18,843 nucleotides of DNA from Flavobacterium psychrophilum (GCA_020720185.1 DYPB01000034.1:1-18843); one strand, 5' to 3'; shown: positions 5,941-14,959, counted from the stretch's first letter. Numbers and translations: made by a program. Notes: generated from the letters alone by a model not told the origin.

Positions 5941-8436
5941 TTAGAATTTGTAAGTTAAATTAAAATTAAACATTGCTCCTAATTGACTGAAATGTGAACC
6001 ATCGTAAGTCATTTGAGAATAACGACCATTGAAAGTCAAATCGTTTATTTGATTTTTTAAAGTAGTTGGGTTGTTCAAAATAGCATCTCCAGCGGCACCG
6101 CTAGAAACAAGTTTCCATTCTGGCAATACATTTAGCAAATTATTTGCAATTGCAGTAACCGTTAAGTTGTCTGTGGCTTTGAAAGAAACACTTAAATCTG
6201 TTACAACTTTAGATAAGAATTCTACCGTCAATTCGTCTTTGTTGTACAAATCGTTGTTTTTGAATTCAGATTTTCCAAACAAAGTGTTGTTCAAAGAGAT
6301 TCCAAGTTTGTTTACTTTATAATCAATTCCAAGAATGTGTTTCGTTTTTGGGCGAGAAGTTAACAATAATGCTTGTTGTGTTTTTCCAAACAATGATTGA
6401 GTTGGGAATTGAGAATTTTCGTGAATTCCTCCGTCTAACGCATTTTCGATTGTGTAATTTTCAGAATAATTAAAATCCATTTTACCAGAACCAACTGCTA
6501 AACCTTTATAACTTAGAACTAAATCAATTCCAGATGTTTTAGTGTCAATTGCGTTAGCAAAATACGAAATAATATCTCCACTACTTGTTGTTAATTTATC
6601 TCCCAAAACAATTCTATCAGCAACTTTAATGCTATAATAATCTATTGTTGTTGAAAATTTACCTAATTTAATTCCTGTTCCAAAAGTAAAATTTGTAGAG
6701 CTTTCTGCTTTTAATTGTGCAACATTATTACCTCTAGCTGAAGACGAAACATTGTTGATAATTCCTTCTAACTGAATTCCACCACCACCAAATGATGATT
6801 GTACTTTTTGAGTATAAAGTTGGTGTAAAGTTGGTGCTCTAAATCCTGTAGAAATAGAACCTCTGAAAGTTAATTTATCATCTAATACTTTGAAACGTGA
6901 GCTTAATTTCCAAACAGTTTTGCTACCAAAATCTGAATAATCTTCATAACGAGCAGTTCCTTCTACTAAAAAGTCTTTAGTAAAATCTACCGATGCACCA
7001 CCATAAAAACCAATGTTATATCTATTGAATTTTCCAGAATTTTCTGGCATATTTCCTTGATACGAATCTGCTCCTACACCAACATAAGAGGCTTCATCAC
7101 CCGCACGAACTTCAAAAACTTCTGTTCTAACTTCTGATCCAAATGCAAGACTAACTTTATCAGAAATTGATTTATTAACATCAATATTACCTACATAATG
7201 TGTAAATCCAACCCCACCTGGATTAAAAGAAAGTGGTCCGTTATAAACATTTGGATTTGTTGCATAAACAAAGTTTCCAGAACTATCTTTACTTCTATTG
7301 TGCGAATTTCCAACAGTATAATCTTGTTGATTTCCACCAGTGGTGATACTTGCATCAGTATTCCAACCATTATTTTTGAATTTATATCCAAAAGTAGCAT
7401 TATAATCGTTCAATTCTCCTTGAAATGTAGGAACATAACCTTGATAAGACGCTAATGAACCATCTCCGTATAAGGAAGGTAAATATGGAAAAGCAACTGC
7501 AGTTCTCCAATATGGAGTTCTGTAATTGGCAAACGAGTTAACTTTTTTATACACATAAGCAGCGTTGTAATACATTTCTGTATTTTCACTAACTTTAGTT
7601 CCTCCATTAATCAAAAATTTTGCAGCAGCAGTTTCTGGAGAACCGTTTATGTTTCCTGCATCTGGTTTTTTTGCTAAAAAGTTTTTAATATCAGTCAATG
7701 TGTTTACTCCAGCAGTTGTACCACCCCAATAAGCAAACTCTCCATTAGCATCAACAGTTCCTGGTCGGTTTGCCATTTCAGCTTTCGAGAAATCAACAGT
7801 GTAGTTTACAAAACCGTTCTCGCCAACTTTTGATCCGTTGTTAAGACTAATTCCGTAAAATTCGCCATCTCCCTCAGTAGTGATTCCTGTTCTAAGATTT
7901 GCAAAACCACCTTTTGTGTCTTTTTTTAACACAATATTCATTACTCCTGCTATTGCATCAGATCCATATTGTGCAGATGCACCGTCTCGCAAAATTTCGA
8001 CTCTTTCAATCGCATCGGTTGGAATTGCAGAAATATCAGCACCTGTTTCGCCTCGTCCTGGAGATGTTTGTACATATACTAACGAACTTAAATTTTTACG
8101 CTTTCCGTTAATTAAAATTAAGGTTCTACTTGGTCCCATATTTCTAATTTCATAAGGGTCAAGTAATGAGGTTGCATCATTAACAGGTGTATTAACTGTA
8201 TTAAACGATGGTACTCTGTACTGCAAGGCTTTGTCGAAACTAGCCTGACCTGTTTGGGTTAAGTCTTTTGCAGATAATACATCAACAGGCAATGCCGATG
8301 TGGTGTTACTTCGGGATACTGTTCTAGTGCCTACTACAACTACATCTTCGAGTGTTCCGTTTTGTTCTTTCTCTTTTTCTTGAGCAAAAACTGAAGAAAA
8401 ACCGATTAAAAACAAAGATAATGTAATCTTTTTCAT
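5941..8436 (-). CDS. TonB-dependent outer membrane receptor
   Basis: This 831-residue protein forms a gated outer-membrane channel that imports a ligand using energy from TonB-ExbBD. Residues 1-18 are a signal peptide ending SSVFA before Gln19. The plug follows at about 30-175. It starts at LEDVVVVGTR and includes MGPSRTLILINGKR and the typical IPTDAIERVEILRDGASAQYG, then IAGVMNIVLKK. The rest is a beta barrel with alternating polar and aromatic strands and ends in Phe (LTYKF), as outer-membrane barrels do. There is no N-terminal carboxypeptidase-like domain and no SusD partner, so it is not a SusCD system. The ligand, perhaps an iron complex, is not determinable. The gene is monocistronic. 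Its only visible upstream promoter lies in the IS remnant at 8626-9076. Confidence 0.95.
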   Translation of the reverse strand: MKKITLSLFLIGFSSVFAQEKEKEQNGTLEDVVVVGTRTVSRSNTTSALPVDVLSAKDLTQTGQASFDKALQYRVPSFNTVNTPVNDATSLLDPYEIRNMGPSRTLILINGKRKNLSSLVYVQTSPGRGETGADISAIPTDAIERVEILRDGASAQYGSDAIAGVMNIVLKKDTKGGFANLRTGITTEGDGEFYGISLNNGSKVGENGFVNYTVDFSKAEMANRPGTVDANGEFAYWGGTTAGVNTLTDIKNFLAKKPDAGNINGSPETAAAKFLINGGTKVSENTEMYYNAAYVYKKVNSFANYRTPYWRTAVAFPYLPSLYGDGSLASYQGYVPTFQGELNDYNATFGYKFKNNGWNTDASITTGGNQQDYTVGNSHNRSKDSSGNFVYATNPNVYNGPLSFNPGGVGFTHYVGNIDVNKSISDKVSLAFGSEVRTEVFEVRAGDEASYVGVGADSYQGNMPENSGKFNRYNIGFYGGASVDFTKDFLVEGTARYEDYSDFGSKTVWKLSSRFKVLDDKLTFRGSISTGFRAPTLHQLYTQKVQSSFGGGGIQLEGIINNVSSSARGNNVAQLKAESSTNFTFGTGIKLGKFSTTIDYYSIKVADRIVLGDKLTTSSGDIISYFANAIDTKTSGIDLVLSYKGLAVGSGKMDFNYSENYTIENALDGGIHENSQFPTQSLFGKTQQALLLTSRPKTKHILGIDYKVNKLGISLNNTLFGKSEFKNNDLYNKDELTVEFLSKVVTDLSVSFKATDNLTVTAIANNLLNVLPEWKLVSSGAAGDAILNNPTTLKNQINDLTFNGRYSQMTYDGSHFSQLGAMFNFNLTYKF

Positions 8437-8669
8437 AATAATTTTTTTTTGTATTAATAGTTTATATTAAAAATTGAACCGCAATATTAAAAAAAAATTT
8501 TAACATATTCCTAACATAAATATCTTTTTTTTTATTTTTTTTGTTAATTATTTAAGTTTATCTTAAAAAAAGCCGTAAATTTATCAATATATTATCAAAT
8601 ACCTCTTTAAATACTAGCTTGTACCCAGGCAAACGCTTTTAGATTTTAAGCAATAACTCTCTGTATTCC

Positions 8670-8990
8670 TCATCTAATAAGGCTTTTTTCGCTTTGTTTA
8701 TTGCTTTTTTTATATATTTTTTCATTTACTAGCATCCCTAAAGCTAATTTTTTCATCATATTCAAGTACTCGGTAGCATTTCCAACATAATTTAGTTGTC
8801 CGTCTTCTTTCATTATTACATCTAAATTCCAATGCAAATTATTTTCTATTGCCCAATGACTGCGTATAGAATTGTTAATCAGGGTGGCATTTTCAAGTAA
8901 AGAGCTAATATAATATCTTGTTTCTTTCAAGGTTTTAAAATACTGCGTAAATAGTGTCTTTGAGGGGGATCCAGGGCCGTTTGTGGTCAT
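8670..8990 (-). pseudogene. ISAs1-family transposase, C-terminal fragment fused to the original start
   Basis: The 106-residue frame begins MTTNGPGSPSK, which does not resemble transposase, and then enters conserved ISAs1 sequence. That part includes TRYYISSL, SIRSHWAIENNLHWNLDV and a following ED, a region that holds the last acidic residue of the DDE catalytic set. MKKLALGML follows near the end. The first two catalytic Asp residues and most of the domain are absent, so it cannot be active. The GC-rich join near 8965-8985 (GGGGGATCCAGGGCCG) may mark the deletion junction. It might still bind the element ends or another transposase, but nothing shows this. Confidence 0.8.
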
Positions 8991-9024
8991 TTTTTTTATA
9001 GCAGACCGCCTACTACTTCTTTCA

Positions 9025-9055
9025 CAAATGTACTACTTTTATAGAAATTTACAAA
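9025..9055 (-). promoter_or_regulatory. Intact promoter inside the IS remnant, reading towards the receptor gene
   Basis: On the minus strand, TTTG (9052-9055), a 19-nt spacer and TACATTTG (9025-9032) match both Bacteroidota promoter boxes. It would drive the transposase fragment. No terminator is evident before the TonB-dependent receptor start at 8436. Confidence 0.65.
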
Positions 9056-9213
9056 TTTTTAAAAGCGTTTACCCTGCAAAACTACAACCGTTTTACTCAC
9101 AAATATTTTTATTGTTTTTTATAGGTGTTCGTGAATGCAAAGCATTTGAATATGTTTATAATAATCCGTTACTTTGCACTGATATATTGACTTACTATTA
9201 AACACAAAAGAAT

Positions 9214-10077
9214 ATGAAAAAAAATATTTTAACAACAATTGCTTTGTTTTTTATTTTTACTGGTTTGGCACAAAACATTAAAAATATTGCAAAAGGTACT
9301 ATTACTATCTATACAGGACAAGTAATAAATTTTGTGAAATTGAAAAGCGTTGATAACGAAGTTGTTTTCACAAATATTGAAAATAGAGCAGAATGTCGAT
9401 ATTTATTGAGTACAATATCTAAAATTGTTGATGGAAACGATGTGATAGTTTATCAAAAAGGACAAGGCATTAACAAGGAATATGAAACTGATAAGCAGAA
9501 TATTGAGAATGAAATTAATAATCAAAATACAACAAACCGAGGTACAAAACAAACGGTTGTAATGCAGATTAAGAAAGACACTTTAAGTAATACTGCAATT
9601 GCTACAAAACCAAAAATTGTTACAAAAATCTTAACTTGTTATAATCCATCAAAAATTCTTTTAGGCTATAGAGCACTATTGCCAGATGAGGTTAGAGATA
9701 TCATAAAAATCAATAACATTGCTTTAGAGGAATACAACAATGCAAGAATATTAAAAACAGTAGGAGATATATCATTAGGTTTTGGTCTGGGATTGTTTAT
9801 TGGCGGAGGCCTCAGTAATTTAAGCGGTTCTAAAAACACCACCGTAAGCAGTAGTCCATATCCTTCTAACAGCCAAACAAAAGAAGGTTCTTCAACGCCA
9901 TTAATTGTTGGTCTTGTCTTAGCAGGAATTTCAATTCCTTTGAAACTTGTGGCTAAATCCAATGCAAAGACCGCAATAGATAGATATAACAACTCTCCAA
10001 TAGGTGCTAATAAACAAAATTATAAAATGCTTTTTGTGGTTAACCAATCAGGTGTTGGTTTAGCACTGAATTTTTGA
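9214..10077 (+). CDS. Exported or membrane protein of unknown function
   Basis: This 287-residue protein has a signal peptide (MKKNILTTIALFFIFTGLAQN, probable cleavage near residue 20). The mature N-terminal part has a repeated beta pattern ending in IVDGNDVIVYQKG, seen in several Flavobacteriales exported proteins that respond to a small-strand motif. A polar Asn/Thr-rich linker (about 95-125) follows. The C-terminal half carries two hydrophobic, glycine-rich segments (GDISLGFGLGLFIGGG and PLIVGLVLAGISIPL). They are separated by a Ser-rich loop and followed by KTAIDRYN. I do not recognise a named family. It stands alone between the IS remnant and the glgA-like operon, so context gives no clue to its role. 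Confidence 0.7.
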   Translation: MKKNILTTIALFFIFTGLAQNIKNIAKGTITIYTGQVINFVKLKSVDNEVVFTNIENRAECRYLLSTISKIVDGNDVIVYQKGQGINKEYETDKQNIENEINNQNTTNRGTKQTVVMQIKKDTLSNTAIATKPKIVTKILTCYNPSKILLGYRALLPDEVRDIIKINNIALEEYNNARILKTVGDISLGFGLGLFIGGGLSNLSGSKNTTVSSSPYPSNSQTKEGSSTPLIVGLVLAGISIPLKLVAKSNAKTAIDRYNNSPIGANKQNYKMLFVVNQSGVGLALNF

Positions 10078-10217
10078 TGAAATATTTATAATTACCAATA
10101 CCCAGCTTAAGTCGAAAATGGTATTACTCCCTTTGCACTAACAAAAAAACATGCCCTAAATTTCGAGGACGGAAAACACGGTTAAAAAAAACCTAAAAAA
10201 TTCAAATATTTTTTTTA

Positions 10218-10225
10218 TATCTTTG
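10218..10225 (+). promoter_or_regulatory. Probable -7 box of the glgA-like/DUF4270/glmS operon
   Basis: TATCTTTG, followed by CAAA, matches TAnnTTTG and lies 40 nt before the first ATG. No -33 TTG is seen at the expected distance. Confidence 0.5.
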
Positions 10226-10265
10226 CAAATTAATTATTGCTAATAAAATAAAAGCAAATTCAATT

Positions 10266-11072
10266 ATGCAAGACAAAAAGATATTATTTGTATCGTCGGA
10301 AGTAACTCCGTATTTGGCTGAAAATGAGGTTTCTATGATGTCTTATGAGGTTCCAAAAATGATTAATGGAAAAGGTGGTCAAATTAGAATCTTTATGCCA
10401 AGATATGGAAATATCAACGAAAGACGACACCAACTGCATGAAGTAATTAGGCTTTCTGGAATGAATTTAGTAGTAAACGATATGGATATGCCGCTGATTA
10501 TCAAGGTAGCATCGATACCAAAAGAAAGAATTCAGGTTTATTTTATTGACAACGACGAATATTTTAAACGAAAAGCGACTTTTACCGATGAAGAAGGTAT
10601 AATGTTTGCTGATAATGATGAAAGAGCTATTTTTTTTGCAAAAGGTGTAGTCGAAACGATCAAAAAACTAAACTGGGTTCCAGATATCATACATGTTCAT
10701 GGCTGGATGGCAGCATTATTGCCCATTTATATGAAACATTATTACAAACATGAAGCATTATTTAGAGACACTAAAATAGTAACTTCCGTTTATAGTCAGT
10801 CATTTAATGTTTTATTAGACACAGAAATGATTGATAAAATTACTTTTGACGGGATTGATAAAACCTCGATTTCGGAATTAGAAAACCCTAATTATGAAAA
10901 TCTTATGAAGGCATCGATACAACATTCGGATGCTATTATTATCGGTTCCGAGAATTTAACACCAACTTTAACAAAATTTATAGAAACTTCTAACAAACCT
11001 TTTTTACCTTTCGCCCCGCAAGACAATTTTGCCGATGCCTACACTAATTTTTATAAAAATGAAGTGTTGTAA
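10266..11072 (+). CDS. Half-length glycogen/starch synthase homologue (GT5 N-domain only)
   Basis: This 268-residue protein matches the N-terminal Rossmann domain of GT5 glycogen synthases. It begins with KKILFVSSEVTPY and has MPRYGNINERRHQLHEV (about 41-57) and PDIIHVHGWMAALLPIYMK. Full synthases have about 480 residues and two domains. The ADP-glucose motif KxGGL expected after SEVxPY is replaced by LAENEVSMMS, and the HxHDW motif is HVHGW. The C-terminal GT-B domain with the donor site is absent. Glycogen synthesis is therefore unlikely. Short proteins of this kind recur in Bacteroidetes next to DUF4270 and glmS, so this looks like a conserved, repurposed form and not a fresh truncation. 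Calling it glgA would overstate it. Confidence 0.85.
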   Translation: MQDKKILFVSSEVTPYLAENEVSMMSYEVPKMINGKGGQIRIFMPRYGNINERRHQLHEVIRLSGMNLVVNDMDMPLIIKVASIPKERIQVYFIDNDEYFKRKATFTDEEGIMFADNDERAIFFAKGVVETIKKLNWVPDIIHVHGWMAALLPIYMKHYYKHEALFRDTKIVTSVYSQSFNVLLDTEMIDKITFDGIDKTSISELENPNYENLMKASIQHSDAIIIGSENLTPTLTKFIETSNKPFLPFAPQDNFADAYTNFYKNEVL

Positions 11073-11091
11073 AACCATTTTAACAAAAAAT

Positions 11092-12825
11092 ATGAAGACA
11101 AATTTTTTAAAAACAATACTATTTATTGCCACAACAGTAGTTTTAATTTCATGTGATAAAGATTTTAATAATATCGGAGGGGATATTATTGGGGATGAGC
11201 ATTATGGTATGAATAAATATTCGCAAGATTCACTAACCGTAAATGCCTACACTAAAACCACAGGGGTTGTTGATTCTAAAAATTTAGACATAAACCCTTT
11301 AGGGATTTATGTAAACCCAGTTTTTGGGACAACTGTTGCAAACTTTGCAACCCAAGTACAATTAGCAAGTGTGGCCCCAACTATTGATTTGGCTTTAAAT
11401 CAAACCATAACAAATGTGGTGCTATATATCCCATATTTTTCAAGAAATACAGGTACAAACCCAAATGGTGCCTACACTTATGAATTAGATTCAATTATAA
11501 ACAGAGGAAACATAACAGATAAAATAAAATTAAGTGTTTATGAAAACGGTTATGATATGAGTGGAAATGATACCGATACTGAATTTTTAGAAGGTAGAAG
11601 ATTTTATACCAATCAAAACAGCACTTTCGATTTATTAAAAGTTGGATCAAGATTAAATGACGACAATACCGACCCAAATTTACCACAAAACGACAAATTC
11701 TTTTTTAGTAAAGACGAACATAAGGTGGTTTTCACACCCGCAACAGGAGGAACAGCGACCACAACTTATGTAGCACCTGGAATGAGATTGAATCTGAATA
11801 AAATTTATTTTAAAAATCTACTATTTAGCACAGCATCTGGAACAACAACAGTTAATTTAACTACAAACACCGTTTTTATGTCAAAACTAAAAGGCTTGTA
11901 CTTTAAAACAGAACAAGCAATAGGCAATGGATGTATGTCAATATTAGACTTCAAAAAAGCCACTATTACTGTAAATTATACCGAAAAAACATCTTCTACA
12001 GATGCAAAATTAGTAGATAAATCAATAGTAATTAATCTATCGGGCAATACTGCAAGCTTATTAGAACACAATCCAGCAACAGGAACACACGGAACAATTA
12101 CAAATGGAGACTCAACAAATGGCGATGAAAAACTAACAATAAAAGGTGGCGAAGGTTCAGTTGCATATATTGATTTATTTGGCAAAAAAGATGTTAAAAA
12201 ATGGGATGCAACATTAAATAAAGTAGTGCCAGGACAAAATGGCATTTCAGATCATTTAGATTATTTAAGACACCCACTGGATGGTAAAAAATTATTAATT
12301 AATGAAGCAAACCTTGTCTTTTATATTGACAAAACAAATATGGGAACTGATGCTCTTGAACCAAATAGACTGTTTTTATACGATGTTCGGAACAAACGAC
12401 CAGTAATTGACTATTATTATGATGGAACATCAAGTTCATATCCAAATTCAGGAAAAGTAGTTCACGATGGAATTCGTTATCCAAAACCAGTTGCAGCTAC
12501 AACCACCACCGCAATAAGGGGCGAAAAATATAGAATAAGAATTACAGACCACATTAGAAATATAATTAATAAAGATTCTACAAATGTAACATTAGGGGTT
12601 TCCGTATGTCAATCTATTAACAATCAATATTTTATAAGACAAAAAACATTACCAACAACTTACCAATCTTGGATGAGTCTTTATCCTTATAATTTAAGAA
12701 ACCCTTATTATTATCCATCGTCATCGGTGATGAATCCATTAGGAACAATATTATTTGGAACAAAAGGAACAGTTCCAGTAAACAAAAGACTACAACTCGA
12801 AATTTGGTACACGAAAGCTAATTAA
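11092..12825 (+). CDS. DUF4270 family lipoprotein
   Basis: This 577-residue protein has a lipoprotein signal peptide ending in the lipobox LISC (Cys near residue 21), then DKDFNNIGGDIIGD, a start typical of DUF4270. The mature chain is rich in Asn, Thr and Tyr with many predicted short beta strands. Near the C-terminus is RIRITDHIRNIIN followed by NVTLGVSVC, and it ends in LQLEIWYTKAN. I start it at the ATG at 11092. An in-frame upstream ATG would add 21 residues before the signal peptide and overlap the previous gene. It lies 19 bp after the glgA-like gene and 14 bp before glmS, so co-transcription is very likely. DUF4270 proteins are probably surface or periplasmic; their role is unknown. 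Confidence 0.88.
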   Translation: MKTNFLKTILFIATTVVLISCDKDFNNIGGDIIGDEHYGMNKYSQDSLTVNAYTKTTGVVDSKNLDINPLGIYVNPVFGTTVANFATQVQLASVAPTIDLALNQTITNVVLYIPYFSRNTGTNPNGAYTYELDSIINRGNITDKIKLSVYENGYDMSGNDTDTEFLEGRRFYTNQNSTFDLLKVGSRLNDDNTDPNLPQNDKFFFSKDEHKVVFTPATGGTATTTYVAPGMRLNLNKIYFKNLLFSTASGTTTVNLTTNTVFMSKLKGLYFKTEQAIGNGCMSILDFKKATITVNYTEKTSSTDAKLVDKSIVINLSGNTASLLEHNPATGTHGTITNGDSTNGDEKLTIKGGEGSVAYIDLFGKKDVKKWDATLNKVVPGQNGISDHLDYLRHPLDGKKLLINEANLVFYIDKTNMGTDALEPNRLFLYDVRNKRPVIDYYYDGTSSSYPNSGKVVHDGIRYPKPVAATTTTAIRGEKYRIRITDHIRNIINKDSTNVTLGVSVCQSINNQYFIRQKTLPTTYQSWMSLYPYNLRNPYYYPSSSVMNPLGTILFGTKGTVPVNKRLQLEIWYTKAN

Positions 12826-12839
12826 AATATACAAGAATT

Positions 12840-14684
12840 ATGTGTGGAATAGTAGGATATATAGGATATAGAGATGCCTATCCAATAATAATCAAAGGAT
12901 TAAAAAGATTAGAATATAGAGGCTACGACTCGGCAGGAATTATGCTATACGATGGCAAAGACTTGAAAATTGCCAAAACCAAAGGCAAAGTAGTCGATTT
13001 GGAAGAAAAAGCCAAAGATATAACAACAACAGGAAATATAGGTATGGGGCATACTCGTTGGGCTACACACGGTGTTCCTAACGATATAAACTCGCATCCA
13101 CATATATCAAATTCAGGCAATTTATCAATCATTCACAACGGAATTATTGAAAATTACGAACCATTGAAACAAGAATTAATCAAAAGAGGTTATTCGTTTA
13201 AATCTGATACAGATACAGAAGTTTTAGTAAATTTAATTGAAGAAATTCAGAAAAAAGAAAATTTAAAATTAGGAAAAGCTGTTCAAATTGCTTTAAATCA
13301 AGTAGTTGGTGCTTATGCAATTTGTGTGTTTGACAAACAGAAACCAGACGAAATTGTAGTTGCTCGATTAGGTAGCCCGTTAGCAATAGGCGTTGGTGTT
13401 GATGAACTTTTTATAGCCTCTGATGCCTCTCCATTTATTGAATATACCTCAAATGCTATATATCTTGAGGATGAAGAAATGGCAATTGTAAGATTGCACA
13501 AACCATTGAAAATCAGAAAAATAAAAGACGATTCGATGGTTGATCCTTATATTCAAGAATTACAAATGAATTTAGAGCAGATAGAAAAAGGCGGTTATGA
13601 CCACTTTATGCTCAAAGAAATATATGAGCAACCATTAGTAATAAAAGACACTTATAGAGGAAGGCTTCATGCTAACGAAGGAATTATTCAAATGGCTGGT
13701 ATTGAAGATAATATAGAAAAATTTTTGAATGCTCCACGAATTTTAATAATTGCTTGTGGCACCTCTTGGCATGCAGGTTTGGTAGCCGAATATGTTATTG
13801 AAGAGTTTGCAAGAATTCCAGTTGAGGTTGAATACGCTTCAGAATTTAGATACAGAAATCCTATAATTAATAAAGGCGATGTTGTAATTGCCATCTCTCA
13901 AAGTGGAGAAACTGCCGATACATTAGCAGCAATAAAATTAGCAAAAGAAAATGGTGCATTTGTATTTGGTGTTTGTAATGTAGTTGGTTCGTCTATCTCG
14001 AGAGAAACCCATGCAGGAGCCTATACCCATGCAGGACCAGAAATAGGAGTTGCGTCGACCAAAGCATTTACAACCCAAATCACAGTACTGACGATGATTG
14101 CCTTACGATTGGCAAAAGCTAAAGGAACATTATCTAATTCGGATTTTCATCGATATTTGAACGAATTGGAAACCATTCCAGAAAAAATGATTGAAGCATT
14201 AGCAACAAACGATAAAGCCAAAGAAATAGCAACTGTTTTTAAAGACGCTACAAATTGTTTGTATTTAGGACGAGGTTATAATTTTCCTGTTGCCTTAGAA
14301 GGTGCTTTAAAATTGAAAGAAATATCTTACATTCATGCCGAAGGTTATCCTGCTGCCGAAATGAAACACGGACCAATTGCCTTGATTGACGAGCAAATGC
14401 CAGTATTTGTAATTGCTCCAAAACAAGGACATTATGATAAAATTGTAAGTAACATTCAGGAAATTAAATCACGAAGTGGGAAAATAATTGCAGTAGTAAC
14501 AAAAGGAGATACCCAAGTTCGTGATTTAGCTGATTTTGTTATAGAAATTCCAGAAACAACCGATGCTCTATCGCCACTAATTACAACAATACCTTTGCAA
14601 TTATTATCTTATCATATTGCTTTAATGAGAGGATGTAATGTAGATCAGCCTCGAAATTTAGCAAAATCAGTAACGGTAGAGTAA
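12840..14684 (+). CDS. glmS: Glutamine-fructose-6-phosphate aminotransferase (isomerizing)
   Basis: This enzyme of 614 residues makes glucosamine 6-phosphate from fructose 6-phosphate and glutamine, the first step to UDP-GlcNAc for peptidoglycan and lipid A. Cys2 becomes the N-terminal nucleophile after Met removal. The class II glutaminase domain (to about 220) has RGYDSAG (27-33), HTRWATHG (71-78) and NGIIENY (100-106). Two SIS sugar-phosphate domains follow, with CGTSWHAG (306-313) and SQSGETADT (353-361). The C-terminal tail DQPRNLAKSVTVE (602-614) closes the active site. All parts appear intact and length is normal. It is the last gene of the operon. The 14-bp upstream gap leaves no room for a glmS riboswitch. 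Confidence 0.98.
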   Translation: MCGIVGYIGYRDAYPIIIKGLKRLEYRGYDSAGIMLYDGKDLKIAKTKGKVVDLEEKAKDITTTGNIGMGHTRWATHGVPNDINSHPHISNSGNLSIIHNGIIENYEPLKQELIKRGYSFKSDTDTEVLVNLIEEIQKKENLKLGKAVQIALNQVVGAYAICVFDKQKPDEIVVARLGSPLAIGVGVDELFIASDASPFIEYTSNAIYLEDEEMAIVRLHKPLKIRKIKDDSMVDPYIQELQMNLEQIEKGGYDHFMLKEIYEQPLVIKDTYRGRLHANEGIIQMAGIEDNIEKFLNAPRILIIACGTSWHAGLVAEYVIEEFARIPVEVEYASEFRYRNPIINKGDVVIAISQSGETADTLAAIKLAKENGAFVFGVCNVVGSSISRETHAGAYTHAGPEIGVASTKAFTTQITVLTMIALRLAKAKGTLSNSDFHRYLNELETIPEKMIEALATNDKAKEIATVFKDATNCLYLGRGYNFPVALEGALKLKEISYIHAEGYPAAEMKHGPIALIDEQMPVFVIAPKQGHYDKIVSNIQEIKSRSGKIIAVVTKGDTQVRDLADFVIEIPETTDALSPLITTIPLQLLSYHIALMRGCNVDQPRNLAKSVTVE

Positions 14685-14855
14685 ATTTGCAATTTTAGAG
14701 AGGATTTTCTAAAAAGAACGACGATTTTTTGTAATTTTTGTTTTTTTCCGTGAGAGATTATTTCTTCCGTTCACCCTTCTTTCGTTAGGTTTGGGTGTAG
14801 TGTAAATTCTTTTTTGGCATTTTTTTTGCAAAAAAGATTACTTCACAAAACTTTT

Positions 14856-14887
14856 TTTCAAAAGAGTTCAGCGAACCTTTTTTGAAA
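14856..14887 (+). terminator. Probable terminator after glmS
   Basis: AAAAG, a bulged A, then GTTC (14860-14869) pairs with GAACCTTTT (14873-14881) around the loop AGC. Outer TTTC and GAAA can extend the stem past two unpaired Ts. It lies about 175 nt after the stop codon, so the transcript would carry a long 3' tail. The rest of 14685-14855 shows only T-rich sequence and a weak CACCC/GGGTG stem near 14772-14800. Confidence 0.55.
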
Positions 14888-14959
14888 CCAATAATCATAC
14901 CCGTAGTTTAACCCAAATATTTCGTTTGTTGTTATATTTTTTATATATCTACTGGTTAT

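Larger units (their letters stand above)
8626..9076 (-). mobile_element. Internally deleted ISAs1-family insertion element
   Basis: Inverted ends bound a 451-bp unit. The left end, read on the minus strand, is TAAAAGCGTTTGCCTG. The right end on the plus strand is TAAAAGCGTTTACCCTG (9060-9076). They differ by one substitution and a one-base length change. Inside are a promoter, a start codon and only the C-terminal part of an ISAs1 transposase. Full elements carry a transposase of roughly 370 residues, so most of it is missing. No target-site duplication was recognised. It cannot move alone but might be moved in trans. Confidence 0.75.

Noticed and set aside
5941..8436. SusC-type glycan importer
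   Set aside because: There is no N-terminal carboxypeptidase-like domain, no SusD partner and no glycosidase nearby; a simple TonB-dependent receptor fits better.
10078..10265. Hairpin between AATACC and GGTATT near 10098-10135 as a terminator
   Set aside because: The stem is only six pairs with a long loop and no T run follows, so it is not convincing.
11029..11091. Extended N-terminus of the DUF4270 protein
   Set aside because: It overlaps the previous gene and would bury the lipoprotein signal peptide; the ATG at 11092 puts the signal at the N-terminus.
12826..12839. glmS riboswitch/ribozyme
   Set aside because: Only 14 bp separate glmS from the preceding gene, so there is no space for the ribozyme.
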